From assembly GCF_900112155.1 (NCBI RefSeq), contig NZ_FOKQ01000037.1, forward strand, positions 1 to 34,131: a stretch of DNA of 34,131 nucleotides. Direction: 5' to 3'. This document shows positions 14,873 through 23,700 of the stretch, one piece after another (position 1 is the stretch's first letter; every line of letters begins with the position of its first letter). Source of the stretch: Hominimerdicola alba. GTDB taxonomy: Bacteria; Bacillota; Clostridia; Oscillospirales; Ruminococcaceae. The position numbers and the translations under genes were made by a program. A model generated the notes under the pieces. That model worked only from the letters and a program-made list of their open reading frames with translations. It did no database searches and was not told the DNA's origin.

Positions 14873-14894
14873 AGCCTGTCTGATGGGACAGGCT
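14873..14894. terminator. Second hairpin between ferredoxin and GH9 genes
   Basis: AGCCTGTC and GACAGGCT form a perfect 8-bp stem. On the minus strand it is followed by CTTTTC. It probably backs up the GH9 terminator. Confidence 0.6.
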
Positions 14895-14910
14895 TAAAAT
14901 TTTGTAAATC

Positions 14911-14943
14911 ACAAAAACGGCAGCTTCCAAAGAAACTGCCGTT
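14911..14943 (-). terminator. Terminator of the GH9 gene
   Basis: On the minus strand, AACGGCAG and CTGCCGTT pair perfectly (14943-14916) and are followed by TTTG. It lies 14 nt past the GH9 stop. Confidence 0.85.
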
Positions 14944-14956
14944 AATGATCATTATA

Positions 14957-17809
14957 TTACTTTACAGTAACTGTTACAGCGTTCTTGATGGCATCCGTTG
15001 ATGTCCATTCACCGTTGACCTTAGCTGCGATAGCAACCTTGTATGTCATTCCGGGTGTCAGGTTCTTGGGTGTCATGTAGCTGAGAGTAGATGCAGGTAT
15101 CTTAGCTGTCTGAACTCTCCACTTGCCAGCCAGATAAACAGCGATGCCGTAGTTGGTAGCGCCTTTAACAGATGACCAGCTGAATCTGATCTGGTGATAC
15201 TGTGTGTTGTATTCTACCTTGATCTTCATAGGATCAGTTGTAGAACTGCTGTTTGCCTTTGTTGTAAAGGTTATAGCCTTTGAGAAATCTCCGCTGTAGC
15301 TTCCGTTCTTATTTGCAAGAACAGCAACCTTATAGCTTGTGCTTGCTTTCAGACCGCTGAAGTTGTAGGAAGTGCTTGCTGTTTCAGCGATCTTTGACCA
15401 CTTGCCGTTGGTGTAACCGAATACGCCGTACTTTGAAACACCGTCAACACTGTTCCAGCTGATGGAAGCAGAAGAAGCAGTGGTGGATTTGCAGGTAACG
15501 GTAGGCTCTGCTGTAGTGTCATTAGGCTCATCAAATACGGGCTTTGTGCCGTCAGGCTCGACACCGCCTACCAGCTTATCTCCGCTGTATACGCAGATAT
15601 TCTCAGTCTTTACTTCTGTACCTGTTGCAAAGAATGCGTCATCTTCCTTGTAGATCTTGAGATCCTTGTAGCTGGGGTCATCGGTAGGATCCCATGAGTC
15701 GCCGTAGTACAGACCAACAGTGAACTGATACTTCTTGCCGGAGTTTGCGATATTGTAATCGCTCCACTTGATCTCGGCATAGTACATATCTTTCATCTTG
15801 TCATACTTATACGGACCGCTTATTGTTCCGTTAGCTGGAGCAGCCTCGGTAGAAGCCTGGTCGTAGAGCTCGGAGACCTTTACATTATTAGGATCTGCCA
15901 TTCCCTTTGTGCTGAAATAGTAACGTACAGAAAGATCTTCTACCTTCTTGGTGGAAGCTGTCATTACATAAAGGGAAACCTTGGTCACGCCTGCGCCGTT
16001 AGCGTTGAGGTCATCGATACCGCAGGCAGTTACCCAGCATTCGTTGCTTGTTGAACCGCCGTTCGCGCCAGAGAATGTAGGCTTGGGAGGGAAGTTCTTT
16101 GTAGGAGCCATTTTAGAGGTTCCGTAGTACTTGTAAAGACCTGCGCTTGCGCCTACGAATGCTGCGTTGTAGTCGATGGTAACTTCGTTGTATGTCCAGT
16201 CACTTGTCACATCGTTGTGAGCATCCTTGTTATCGGGACCGCCTGCAAGTGCACCGAAGAGAACATATCTCTGGGGATCGGGATCTTCGCACTTGGTAAG
16301 ACCTGAGCTTGCTCTGTGGTGAGGATACTCAACAGAATTCTCATTGTAGCCAACGATGAAACATCTGCTGCCGTGGAGTTCGTCTTCGCTCCAGGGTTCA
16401 GGCTCACCGTTCTTCTTAGCCTCTTCGTTTGCTTTGATACGCTCCAGGTAAGTAATATCATTGTTACCCATGAGGTATTCCATCTGTCCCTTTGCCCAGT
16501 CGCTGTACTTGTTGGGCTTGTCTCCGTTGTACTTGGTGTAAACGAGAGCTTCCAGCTGAGCAGCAGTATTGTAACGTGCGCTGCCCCATGTATTGAGCCA
16601 CCAGTAGCCCTGAGGTGTTATCTCACCTATACCGCCTGTCATATAGGTGTTCAGTGCCTTTTCAACAGACTCCCAGCAGTTCATCTGCTCATAGGGGCTC
16701 TTGTTTGCAGCTTTTTTGAATTCTTCTATGAAATCGGGATAAACGTACTCGCCCTTATTGTAAGGTGTATCTCTGCAGATCTCACCGAGTATGCACTGTA
16801 CGCCGCCCCATACGTCATTCCAGCAGTGAACGTAGCAGGGAGCTGCATAGTAGTCATAATAGGGATAGATCTCTTCAAGATACATATGGTCGCCTGTTAT
16901 CTTGTAAAGCCAAGCAGCAGCCCAGCAGTAATCGTCCTGCCACTTGCTTGACTGATAATAACCCTTAGGACCGTCGCCGTTATCGGAAAGCTCCTTGGGA
17001 TTATCCATAGCGAACTTGAAAAGTGCCTTTGCATATTTAAGGCTCTTCTGAGCATATGTTTTGTCTGTATCCTTGAAGTTCAGATAGTTTATAGCCAGCG
17101 AAGCAGCTGCGGAAGCAGCGTAATCTGTCTGAGGCTTCTCGGGTGTCAGGAAGAAAGCGGCTCTGCCCATTTCGTCCATTTCAGGTGAGTTCCAGTACTG
17201 GTGATCAATATCACCGTCGCCAACCTGATAGCAGTGAAGTACTACATTACCGTTCTTGTCAAGGAATGTACACTTCATAAGGTAGTCATTGAAATGACGG
17301 AGTATTGTTTCGATGTGATCCTGCTCACCGATCTTTACGTAGGAATCACGGAACTCGTAATATCCCCAGCCCACTGTTGAAGCGGAATAGTTCTCGGGCA
17401 TACCGAATTCTACGTGGTCACCTGCATCGTGGAAACCGCCTGCAACATCAACATAGCCGTCGCCGTCGGGATCAAGGAGACTCTTGTACTTCTTGATCTG
17501 AGCTTCGGTGAGGTTTACGCCCTCCCAGTTGTCAATAGGATGAAGGGGCACCTGTGTGTCATAGGTATGACAGTTTCCTCTCCATTCAAAGCGGTTGTTT
17601 CCTTCAACGTCATCGCCGCACATATTAGCATCGTAGAAATACATTGAATACTGCAATGCTCTTGCGAAGTCGTACTTGACGCCTGAAGAATTGGCAATAG
17701 CGTCTTTGAGTTCGTCAGCCGCATGAACAGCAGGGGCAAAAACTGCCGCCTGGCTCAGTACGAGAGTCGCACTTGCTGCTGCTGCCAGCAGCCTGTTTCT
17801 TAACTTCAT
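14957..17809 (-). CDS. GH9 endoglucanase with CBM3c and paired CBM37-type modules
   Basis: A 950-residue secreted cellulase. Start at 17809: GGAGGAG is 6 nt upstream and a signal peptide follows (1-30, AVHA cleavage). The GH9 (alpha/alpha)6 domain spans about 41-565 with DAGDH (128-132, catalytic Asp pair), HHR (497-499) and DWTYNEVTIDYN (538-548) with proton donor Glu542. Residues about 578-745 resemble CBM3c (LYVMTAS, RYYFSTKG, WDPTDDPSY), the module that makes GH9 enzymes processive endoglucanases. An acidic Thr linker leads to two Fn3-like modules, about 768-850 and 861-950, with KYGVFGYTNGKW and YHQIRFSWSSVKGA; they resemble CBM37 modules of R. albus. There is no dockerin. It is downstream of the GH26 gene with an 88-nt gap holding a strong hairpin. 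Confidence 0.93.
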   Translation of the reverse strand: MKLRNRLLAAAASATLVLSQAAVFAPAVHAADELKDAIANSSGVKYDFARALQYSMYFYDANMCGDDVEGNNRFEWRGNCHTYDTQVPLHPIDNWEGVNLTEAQIKKYKSLLDPDGDGYVDVAGGFHDAGDHVEFGMPENYSASTVGWGYYEFRDSYVKIGEQDHIETILRHFNDYLMKCTFLDKNGNVVLHCYQVGDGDIDHQYWNSPEMDEMGRAAFFLTPEKPQTDYAASAAASLAINYLNFKDTDKTYAQKSLKYAKALFKFAMDNPKELSDNGDGPKGYYQSSKWQDDYCWAAAWLYKITGDHMYLEEIYPYYDYYAAPCYVHCWNDVWGGVQCILGEICRDTPYNKGEYVYPDFIEEFKKAANKSPYEQMNCWESVEKALNTYMTGGIGEITPQGYWWLNTWGSARYNTAAQLEALVYTKYNGDKPNKYSDWAKGQMEYLMGNNDITYLERIKANEEAKKNGEPEPWSEDELHGSRCFIVGYNENSVEYPHHRASSGLTKCEDPDPQRYVLFGALAGGPDNKDAHNDVTSDWTYNEVTIDYNAAFVGASAGLYKYYGTSKMAPTKNFPPKPTFSGANGGSTSNECWVTACGIDDLNANGAGVTKVSLYVMTASTKKVEDLSVRYYFSTKGMADPNNVKVSELYDQASTEAAPANGTISGPYKYDKMKDMYYAEIKWSDYNIANSGKKYQFTVGLYYGDSWDPTDDPSYKDLKIYKEDDAFFATGTEVKTENICVYSGDKLVGGVEPDGTKPVFDEPNDTTAEPTVTCKSTTASSASISWNSVDGVSKYGVFGYTNGKWSKIAETASTSYNFSGLKASTSYKVAVLANKNGSYSGDFSKAITFTTKANSSSTTDPMKIKVEYNTQYHQIRFSWSSVKGATNYGIAVYLAGKWRVQTAKIPASTLSYMTPKNLTPGMTYKVAIAAKVNGEWTSTDAIKNAVTVTVK

Positions 17810-17844
17810 GATATTCTCCTCCTCAAAAGATTTTATATTCTGAA

Positions 17845-17894
17845 TTAACAGCACTGTCCCAAAAGAAGGATCTCTGCTTTTGTTTTGCTGTTAA
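17845..17894 (-). other. Intercistronic hairpin between GH26 and GH9
   Basis: Two nested perfect pairings: TTAACAGCA (17845-17853) with TGCTGTTAA (17886-17894), and inside it CAAAAG (17860-17865) with CTTTTG (17877-17882). There is no T run after it on the minus strand, so it is unlikely to be a full terminator. It begins 3 nt after the GH26 stop. An RNA-processing or stability role in a GH26-GH9 transcript is inferred. Confidence 0.6.
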
Positions 17895-17897
17895 ATA

Positions 17898-19721
17898 TCA
17901 GACTTTGAATGAGCTTATGATACCTGCTGCGTACTTCTGTATCTCAAGGGCATCAAGGTCGGTAAGTCCGTTTCCTCTGTTGTTTACATCTGCATTATCC
18001 AGACCTTGTGCAGATATTGGATACTTTTTGGGCGCAGCGAGATACTGCTTTACAAGTACAGCATCGGATATATCAACCTTGCCGTCGCAGTTTGCATCAC
18101 CGTAAAGCACCTTAGACTTTGTGTTTGTGCTTTCAGTGATCGGATAAGTTTTCAGGTCGGGAAGTTCATCGAGAGTTATACAATATTCGCTTGTATAAAC
18201 ATCGATAAGATTATCCACGGGATTGTTCTGCTCGCTGGTGAGATAGTTCATGTACCATGGGCAGAAGTAGAGCCAGCCTGCCCTTTCATTGGTAAGATTT
18301 TCTATAGACGGTATGGAATCGTTCTCTGACATGGTAACCATTTTCTGACCGTCAGTGCTCTGTACAAGGCTGTAGAATGTTGCCGAGATAGCACTGAGGT
18401 TCGGCAGACCGTCCTTGGCATTGTATTTGTCGCAGCCAACGATATCAACCACATCATCACCGGGATACCATTCCGATGCAGCAGGTGAAGTCGAACCAGT
18501 CCATATCCAGATAAGGTTGTCCAGACCGTATACATTTGTAAGCTGGTCATAAAGCAGGCGATAGAGCTTTTTACAGGGCTCTGCACCCTCTGCGCCCCAC
18601 CAGAACCAAGCACCCTCAGCTTCGTGGAGAGGTCTCCACAGAACAGGAACGTCAGCGTCCTTGAGCTTTTTCAGCTCGCCCGCGATAAGCTTGATATCAG
18701 CCATGAGAACTTCATTTTCCCATGTGCCTTCTTCAAGGGCTTTGGTTATGCTGAAAGTTGTATATTTATCACTTGCGGATTTAACATAGAAAGCTATATC
18801 CTTGCCACCTTTTTCGCTGGGAACATTCCAGTGCCATGTCATGGTAACTATGCCGTGATACTTGTTTGTCCATTCGATTGCACGCTCGGGTGCATCGTCT
18901 CTCCAAGTGGAGGAAGTGCAGTATGCCAGCAGGTCGATTCCGCGTATCGCAGGCTGTTTGCCTGTCTTTTCGAGGATATACTCGAATTCTGCTTCGTTGT
19001 CCTTGATGAAAACATCGGGACTGTTCCATGAATTATAGTTGTGTGAGCCGCAGTACTCCTGCTGACCCGCGATTATGTGCTTGCCGTACTGATCGCGCAG
19101 ATAGCTGTAAAGACGCTTTGTGGACTCCGAAGCATTCGGGTTTGAAAGCTCGGTGGTCGGTGAAAGGTTAGCGATATGCTCGGGGGCAGGCTCTACCTTT
19201 AAGTAGTCAAAATATGTATAGCCCCAGTAGCCTTCCAGCTCAACGGTATTCTTTCCCTTGTTCAGCAGAACTATACCGCCTGAAACTTCACTGAAAGATT
19301 CATTGTACGGAAATGTCAGTTCTCCCTGATTGACACCGTTTACGTTGAGATACTGAACTTTTCTGTTTCTGTCACTTGGCTGGCAGTAGCAGAAAGTCAG
19401 CTGATAAAGCCCCTTTTCAGGTGCTTCGACTTCAACGCTGACGGTAGTACCTTTCTGATCGAGATAGGAGAAACCTTTTCCCGAGAAATTCGAGAGGTCG
19501 GTAGCATCGCTCCAATCTCCGCCGCGTTTAAGACCCTCAGTGCCGTTGGAAAAGATCTTTCCGCCGGAGGTCTTGCCGTTTTCAAATTCGTACACCTGAG
19601 CGTTTCCGCCTGCTGCTGTTACAGGATAAGTAACAGATGGTGCGACAGCCGAGGTAGCTATGATAGCTGCTATTACGGCTGACATTGTTTTTGATACTTT
19701 CTTTCTCATCTTCATTTTCAT
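17898..19721 (-). CDS. GH26 beta-mannanase with CBM35 and dockerin
   Basis: A 607-residue secreted enzyme for beta-mannan. Signal peptide about 1-37. A CBM35-like module is at about 42-177 (YEFENGKTSGG, NTVELEGYWGYTYFDYLKV). The GH26 (beta/alpha)8 domain is at about 198-520: WRPLHEAEGAWFWWG (362-376) contains acid/base Glu367, and MVTMSEND (461-468) contains nucleophile Glu466. A dockerin at about 538-605 has a canonical first calcium loop (Asp542, Asn544, Asp546, Asp550) and an atypical second loop (DVNNRGNGLTD, Arg where Asp is usual), as in other Ruminococcus dockerins. A GAAGGG box lies just upstream of the first ATG; an ATG two codons later is a possible alternative. It is first in a likely GH26-GH9 unit. 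Confidence 0.94.
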   Translation of the reverse strand: MKMKMRKKVSKTMSAVIAAIIATSAVAPSVTYPVTAAGGNAQVYEFENGKTSGGKIFSNGTEGLKRGGDWSDATDLSNFSGKGFSYLDQKGTTVSVEVEAPEKGLYQLTFCYCQPSDRNRKVQYLNVNGVNQGELTFPYNESFSEVSGGIVLLNKGKNTVELEGYWGYTYFDYLKVEPAPEHIANLSPTTELSNPNASESTKRLYSYLRDQYGKHIIAGQQEYCGSHNYNSWNSPDVFIKDNEAEFEYILEKTGKQPAIRGIDLLAYCTSSTWRDDAPERAIEWTNKYHGIVTMTWHWNVPSEKGGKDIAFYVKSASDKYTTFSITKALEEGTWENEVLMADIKLIAGELKKLKDADVPVLWRPLHEAEGAWFWWGAEGAEPCKKLYRLLYDQLTNVYGLDNLIWIWTGSTSPAASEWYPGDDVVDIVGCDKYNAKDGLPNLSAISATFYSLVQSTDGQKMVTMSENDSIPSIENLTNERAGWLYFCPWYMNYLTSEQNNPVDNLIDVYTSEYCITLDELPDLKTYPITESTNTKSKVLYGDANCDGKVDISDAVLVKQYLAAPKKYPISAQGLDNADVNNRGNGLTDLDALEIQKYAAGIISSFKV

Positions 19722-19823
19722 TCATCCCTTCAGAGCTTTTGCGTCTGTGATGCTTAAATTATCTTTATCTGAAATAATTTAATTAATCTACAGACATAAC
19801 ATACCATGTAAACTCCATACTAT

Positions 19824-19852
19824 AATATATCACGTTTTGGGGCAAATTGCAA
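19824..19852 (-). promoter_or_regulatory. Promoter of the GH26-GH9 unit
   Basis: On the minus strand: -35 TTGCAA (19852-19847), 17 nt, -10 TATATT (19829-19824). The leader to the GH26 start is about 95 nt. Confidence 0.65.
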
Positions 19853-20056
19853 TAGTTTCCACAAAAAATTAAATATTTAATATTGCTGATTTAAAAAAAT
19901 ACTAGTCAAAAATTGCGGATTTGGTATATACATTATTTTGAGTTTGATTCAGAACACTTAATTTGACAGTTAAGCTCAGGCGGCAGCTGAACATTATAGG
20001 ATATGTTAATCAGCGGATGATTCGTAGGCTTCTTAATATTATATAAAATAGTATAT

Positions 20057-20086
20057 ATTACTTCGGTCTGTCATTATCGAAGTAAT
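20057..20086. repeat. Inverted repeat between the divergent GH26 and GH43 promoters
   Basis: ATTACTTCG (20057-20065) and CGAAGTAAT (20078-20086), a perfect 9-bp inverted repeat around 12 nt. It sits about 205 bp before the GH26 -35 and 85 bp before the GH43 -35, and could be a shared regulator site. The rest of 19860-20170 is AT-rich with no gene. Confidence 0.4.
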
Positions 20087-20170
20087 CGGGGCTGAAAATC
20101 ACAATTTATGCCTTGTCGATTTGCAATATATATCAAAAAATTAACCTACAAACATATTAAAAAAATACAC

Positions 20171-20199
20171 TTGACAATAAATCGTGTTTGTGCTATAAT
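20171..20199 (+). promoter_or_regulatory. Promoter of the GH43-CE1 gene
   Basis: -35 TTGACA (20171-20176), 17 nt ending in TGTGC, -10 TATAAT (20194-20199). Both boxes are perfect consensus, but the coding start is about 496 nt downstream of the predicted transcription start. Confidence 0.85.
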
Positions 20200-20205
20200 T
20201 TTTAA

Positions 20206-20701
20206 CAATAACAACAGTGCTCACTAAATTTGTATTGTTTTCGGGTTAAATTAGGGATAATATACAGGGCGATATGGACTATTCAGCAATGAGATCCTTT
20301 CTGTCAATTTAGATTTTAATGTCAGATATCATAAAATTATATGAGGATATTAACATACAATATGAAAATATTATCGCAAATGATGCCGTGCTCTGATACA
20401 GAAAAGAAGGAATATGTATCAGTAGATGAGACAGTGCGATCACATGTCTGATTTCTTTCAAATAGCGAATTTACTGCCTTTTGTTTACAAACTCTGAGAC
20501 GATAATAGTGTAAAACCTAAAAAGTCATCCGAGTTGTACTGTTAGCAGATATCAACTTGAAAAATATATCAGCGATGATCGGCTGAGGCTCGGTACTTGA
20601 TCAAGTCGAAAAAGTGTTGTAAAACGGCACTTTAAAAAACAGAAGTATGCTTCTGGGTAATATGAAATATGGGAGACCAAGTCAGATTGGAGGAAGACGT
20701 T
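20206..20701 (+). promoter_or_regulatory. Long 5' leader of the GH43-CE1 gene
   Basis: About 496 nt lie between the predicted transcription start and the ATG, without a credible gene. Visible elements include a perfect 12-bp palindrome ACTTGATCAAGT (20595-20606), a hairpin AAAGTG/CACTTT (20611-20633), and a hairpin CAGAAG-TATG-CTTCTG (20640-20655) just before the ribosome binding site GGAGGA (20689-20694). A regulatory leader is likely, but no known riboswitch class was recognised. Confidence 0.5.
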
Positions 20702-23700
20702 ATGTCAAGTTCGAAAACGATTACCAAAAGAATATTGTCAGTACTGTCATCGGCAGCACTTGCTGCTTCTTGCTTTGCTGCTGCCGGTGCATCGATACCG
20801 GCTATGACTGCAAGTGCTCTTGAAGCGGGACAGGTAGCTAACCCTGTGATATGGGCAGATGTACCCGACCCTGATATCATCAGAGTAGGGGATACTTACT
20901 ATATGGTAAGTACTACAATGTTCTTCAGCCCCGGTGTACCTGTTATGAAGTCCAAAGACCTTGTATCATGGGAGATCTGCTCTTATGTATACGATACCAT
21001 GGCTGATGGTGCAAAGCAGACTCTTTCAAATGGTCAGCACGACTATGCACATGGTTCCTGGGCAGCGAGCCTCAGGTATAACAAGGGTACATTCTATGTA
21101 TTCTTCGGAAGCTACGGCACGAATAAGTCCTACATCTACAAGACCACCGATATTGAGAGCGGCAACTGGACAAAGAGCGAGATAAGCGGTATGTACCACG
21201 ATGCATCGATGCTTTTCGATGACGATGGAAGAAACTATCTGGTATACGGCGGCGACGGAAATATCAAGATCAAGGAACTCAATTCCCAGATGACAGGTTT
21301 TGCATACGGCGCTCAGGAACGAACTATCATCAAGACCGGTCTTTCGGGACTTGCAGGTGAAGGCGCGCATATCCAGAAGATTAACGGTTATTATTATGTA
21401 TTCCTTATTGCATGGCCCAGCGGCAGCGGAAGAATTGAGCTTTGCTATCGTAGTAAGAGCCTGACAGGTTCTTTTGAGGGCAAGACTGTTCTCAATTCGG
21501 GTCTCGGTACCTATGGCTCGGGTGTTGCTCAGGGCGGTATAGTTGATACTCCCGACGGTAACTGGTACGGATTGCTGTTCCAGGATCATGGCTCGGTTGG
21601 ACGTATACCTGTTCTTGTACCTGTTTCATGGCAGAACGGCTGGCCTATTATGGGCGTTAACGGCAAGGCTCCCGTTGTGCTCGATATGCCGGGAAATCAT
21701 GCAGGTACTCAGCTTGCTAAGGACGATGAGTTCAATTACAGCTCCAATAAGCTGATGCTTGAATGGCAGTGGAACCACAATCCCGATAATAATTACTGGT
21801 CTGTTACCGAAAGACCCGGCTGGCTCCGTCTTAAAAACGGATACATAGCAAAGAGCATCATCAATGCAAGAAATACCCTGACCATGAGGACAGAAGGTCC
21901 TTCCTGTTCGGGTGTTATAAAGATGGATGTTTCACACATGAAGGCAGGCGACTATGCAGGTCTTTCCGCATTCCAGTACAATTACGGAAATGTCGGTGTT
22001 CGTGTTACCGACAGTGGTGAAAAGAAGATCTACATGGCTACCAACGGCAATTACAACAGCAACGGCGATGTAATGAACAGTGCCGATAAGATACAGCAAG
22101 AAGTCACCCTCTACGGAAACACCGTATACCTCAAGACTGATTTCCAGTTTAATACCGTTGACGGTAACTACAATGTATCAAACAATATCGACAAAGTAAA
22201 CTTCTACTACTCCCTCGATGGATCTTCCTGGACTAAGATCGGCACACAGGTAGGCATGACTTATGACCTGAAACTCTTTACGGGTTACAGAAACGCTATC
22301 TACAGCTATGCCACAAAGTCCACAGGCGGTTATGTAGATGTTGACTATTTCGACTATGAGCGCGCAGAGTGGAATGCTCCCACTATAGTTGAACCTGATG
22401 CAGACGGCTATTTGATACATGATACTTTTGAAAGCGGAGCAGGCAAGTGGTCTGCAAGAGGCGGCTGCACTATATCTACAAGCAATTACACAAAGGTAAA
22501 GGGTTCTAACTCATTAGGCATTTCGGGAAGAAGTGCAACATGGAACGGCGGTCAGAGATCGCTGAGCACCAGTGCATTCGTGCCAGGCAAGAGCTATGCA
22601 TTCAGTGCCTGCTATTCTACTTTTGACGGCGCTGATCCCACTGAATTTAAGCTCACACTGCAGTATGACCTGAACGGTGAGACGAATTATGACAAGATAG
22701 CTCAGGGTACAGGAAGCACAGGCAAGTTCGTTCAGCTTTACAATCCGAACTATACTATCCCATCAGGTGCTTCAAACCTCGTTCTCGTAGTGGAGACCAC
22801 CGAGGATACCTGCGATTTCTATGTTGATGAGATAATTGCCGCTCCCGTAGGCACAAAGATCGAAACTCTCGATTCTTCATCTTCTCAGACCAATACAAAC
22901 AACTATTTCTTCCAGGATACATTTGAGAGCGGAACAAATGACTGGTCTGCAAGAGGCGGCTGTACAGCGGCTACAAGCACTTCTGCAAAGTATAAAGGTT
23001 CCAGATCACTGAGCCTTTCAGGCAGAACAGATGCATGGAACGGCGGAATGAAGAACCTCAGCTCCGGTACATTCGTAGCTGGCAAGAGCTATGCTTTCAG
23101 TGCTTGCTTTGCAAACCTTACCGGTTCTGATCCCACCGAGTTCAAGCTCACACTTCAGTACAGCAAGGATGGCGAAACTTATTACGATAAGATCGCACAG
23201 GCTTATGCAAACCGCGGTGAGTTCGTTCAGCTTTACAATTCAAAGTATACCATTCCCTCAGGTGCTTCCGATCTCGTTCTCGTAGCTGAAACTACTGAGG
23301 AGACCTGCGATTTCTTCATTGACGAAGTTATAGCTGCTCCCGCAGGTACAAAGATCGACGGACCCAAGTCCAATGTAGTTGTAGCCAAGGGTCCTGCTAG
23401 AGGTGACGTTAACCTTGATGGCGAGATCAATGTAATGGATCTTGTTGAACTCAGAAGAGGTATATCCAAGGGATTCGTAAACAATACTTCAAAACAGAAT
23501 GCAGATGTTGACCAGAGCGGTACAGTTGATAATACCGATGTAACATATCTTCAGTCCTATCTTTCAGGCAAGATCACAGAATTCCCTGTGGCAGCAACTG
23601 CAACTGTACAATATAAATACAGTTCAAATCTTCAGTACAAAGAAGCTCCGAGCAACTACTTTACTCAGCCTGCAAAGCACGGTACCGTTGTCAAGGAATA

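Noticed and set aside
17810-17854. N-terminal extension of the GH9 frame
   Set aside because: The internal ATG at 17809 has GGAGGAG at the correct distance and is followed at once by a signal peptide.
20341-20451. 36-codon frame in the GH43 leader as a possible leader peptide
   Set aside because: No ribosome binding site precedes it, and the composition is not signal-like or rich in any regulatory amino acid.
20206-20701. Cyclic-di-GMP or other known riboswitch in the GH43 leader
   Set aside because: The conserved core sequences that I know for GEMM-type and other common riboswitches were not found.
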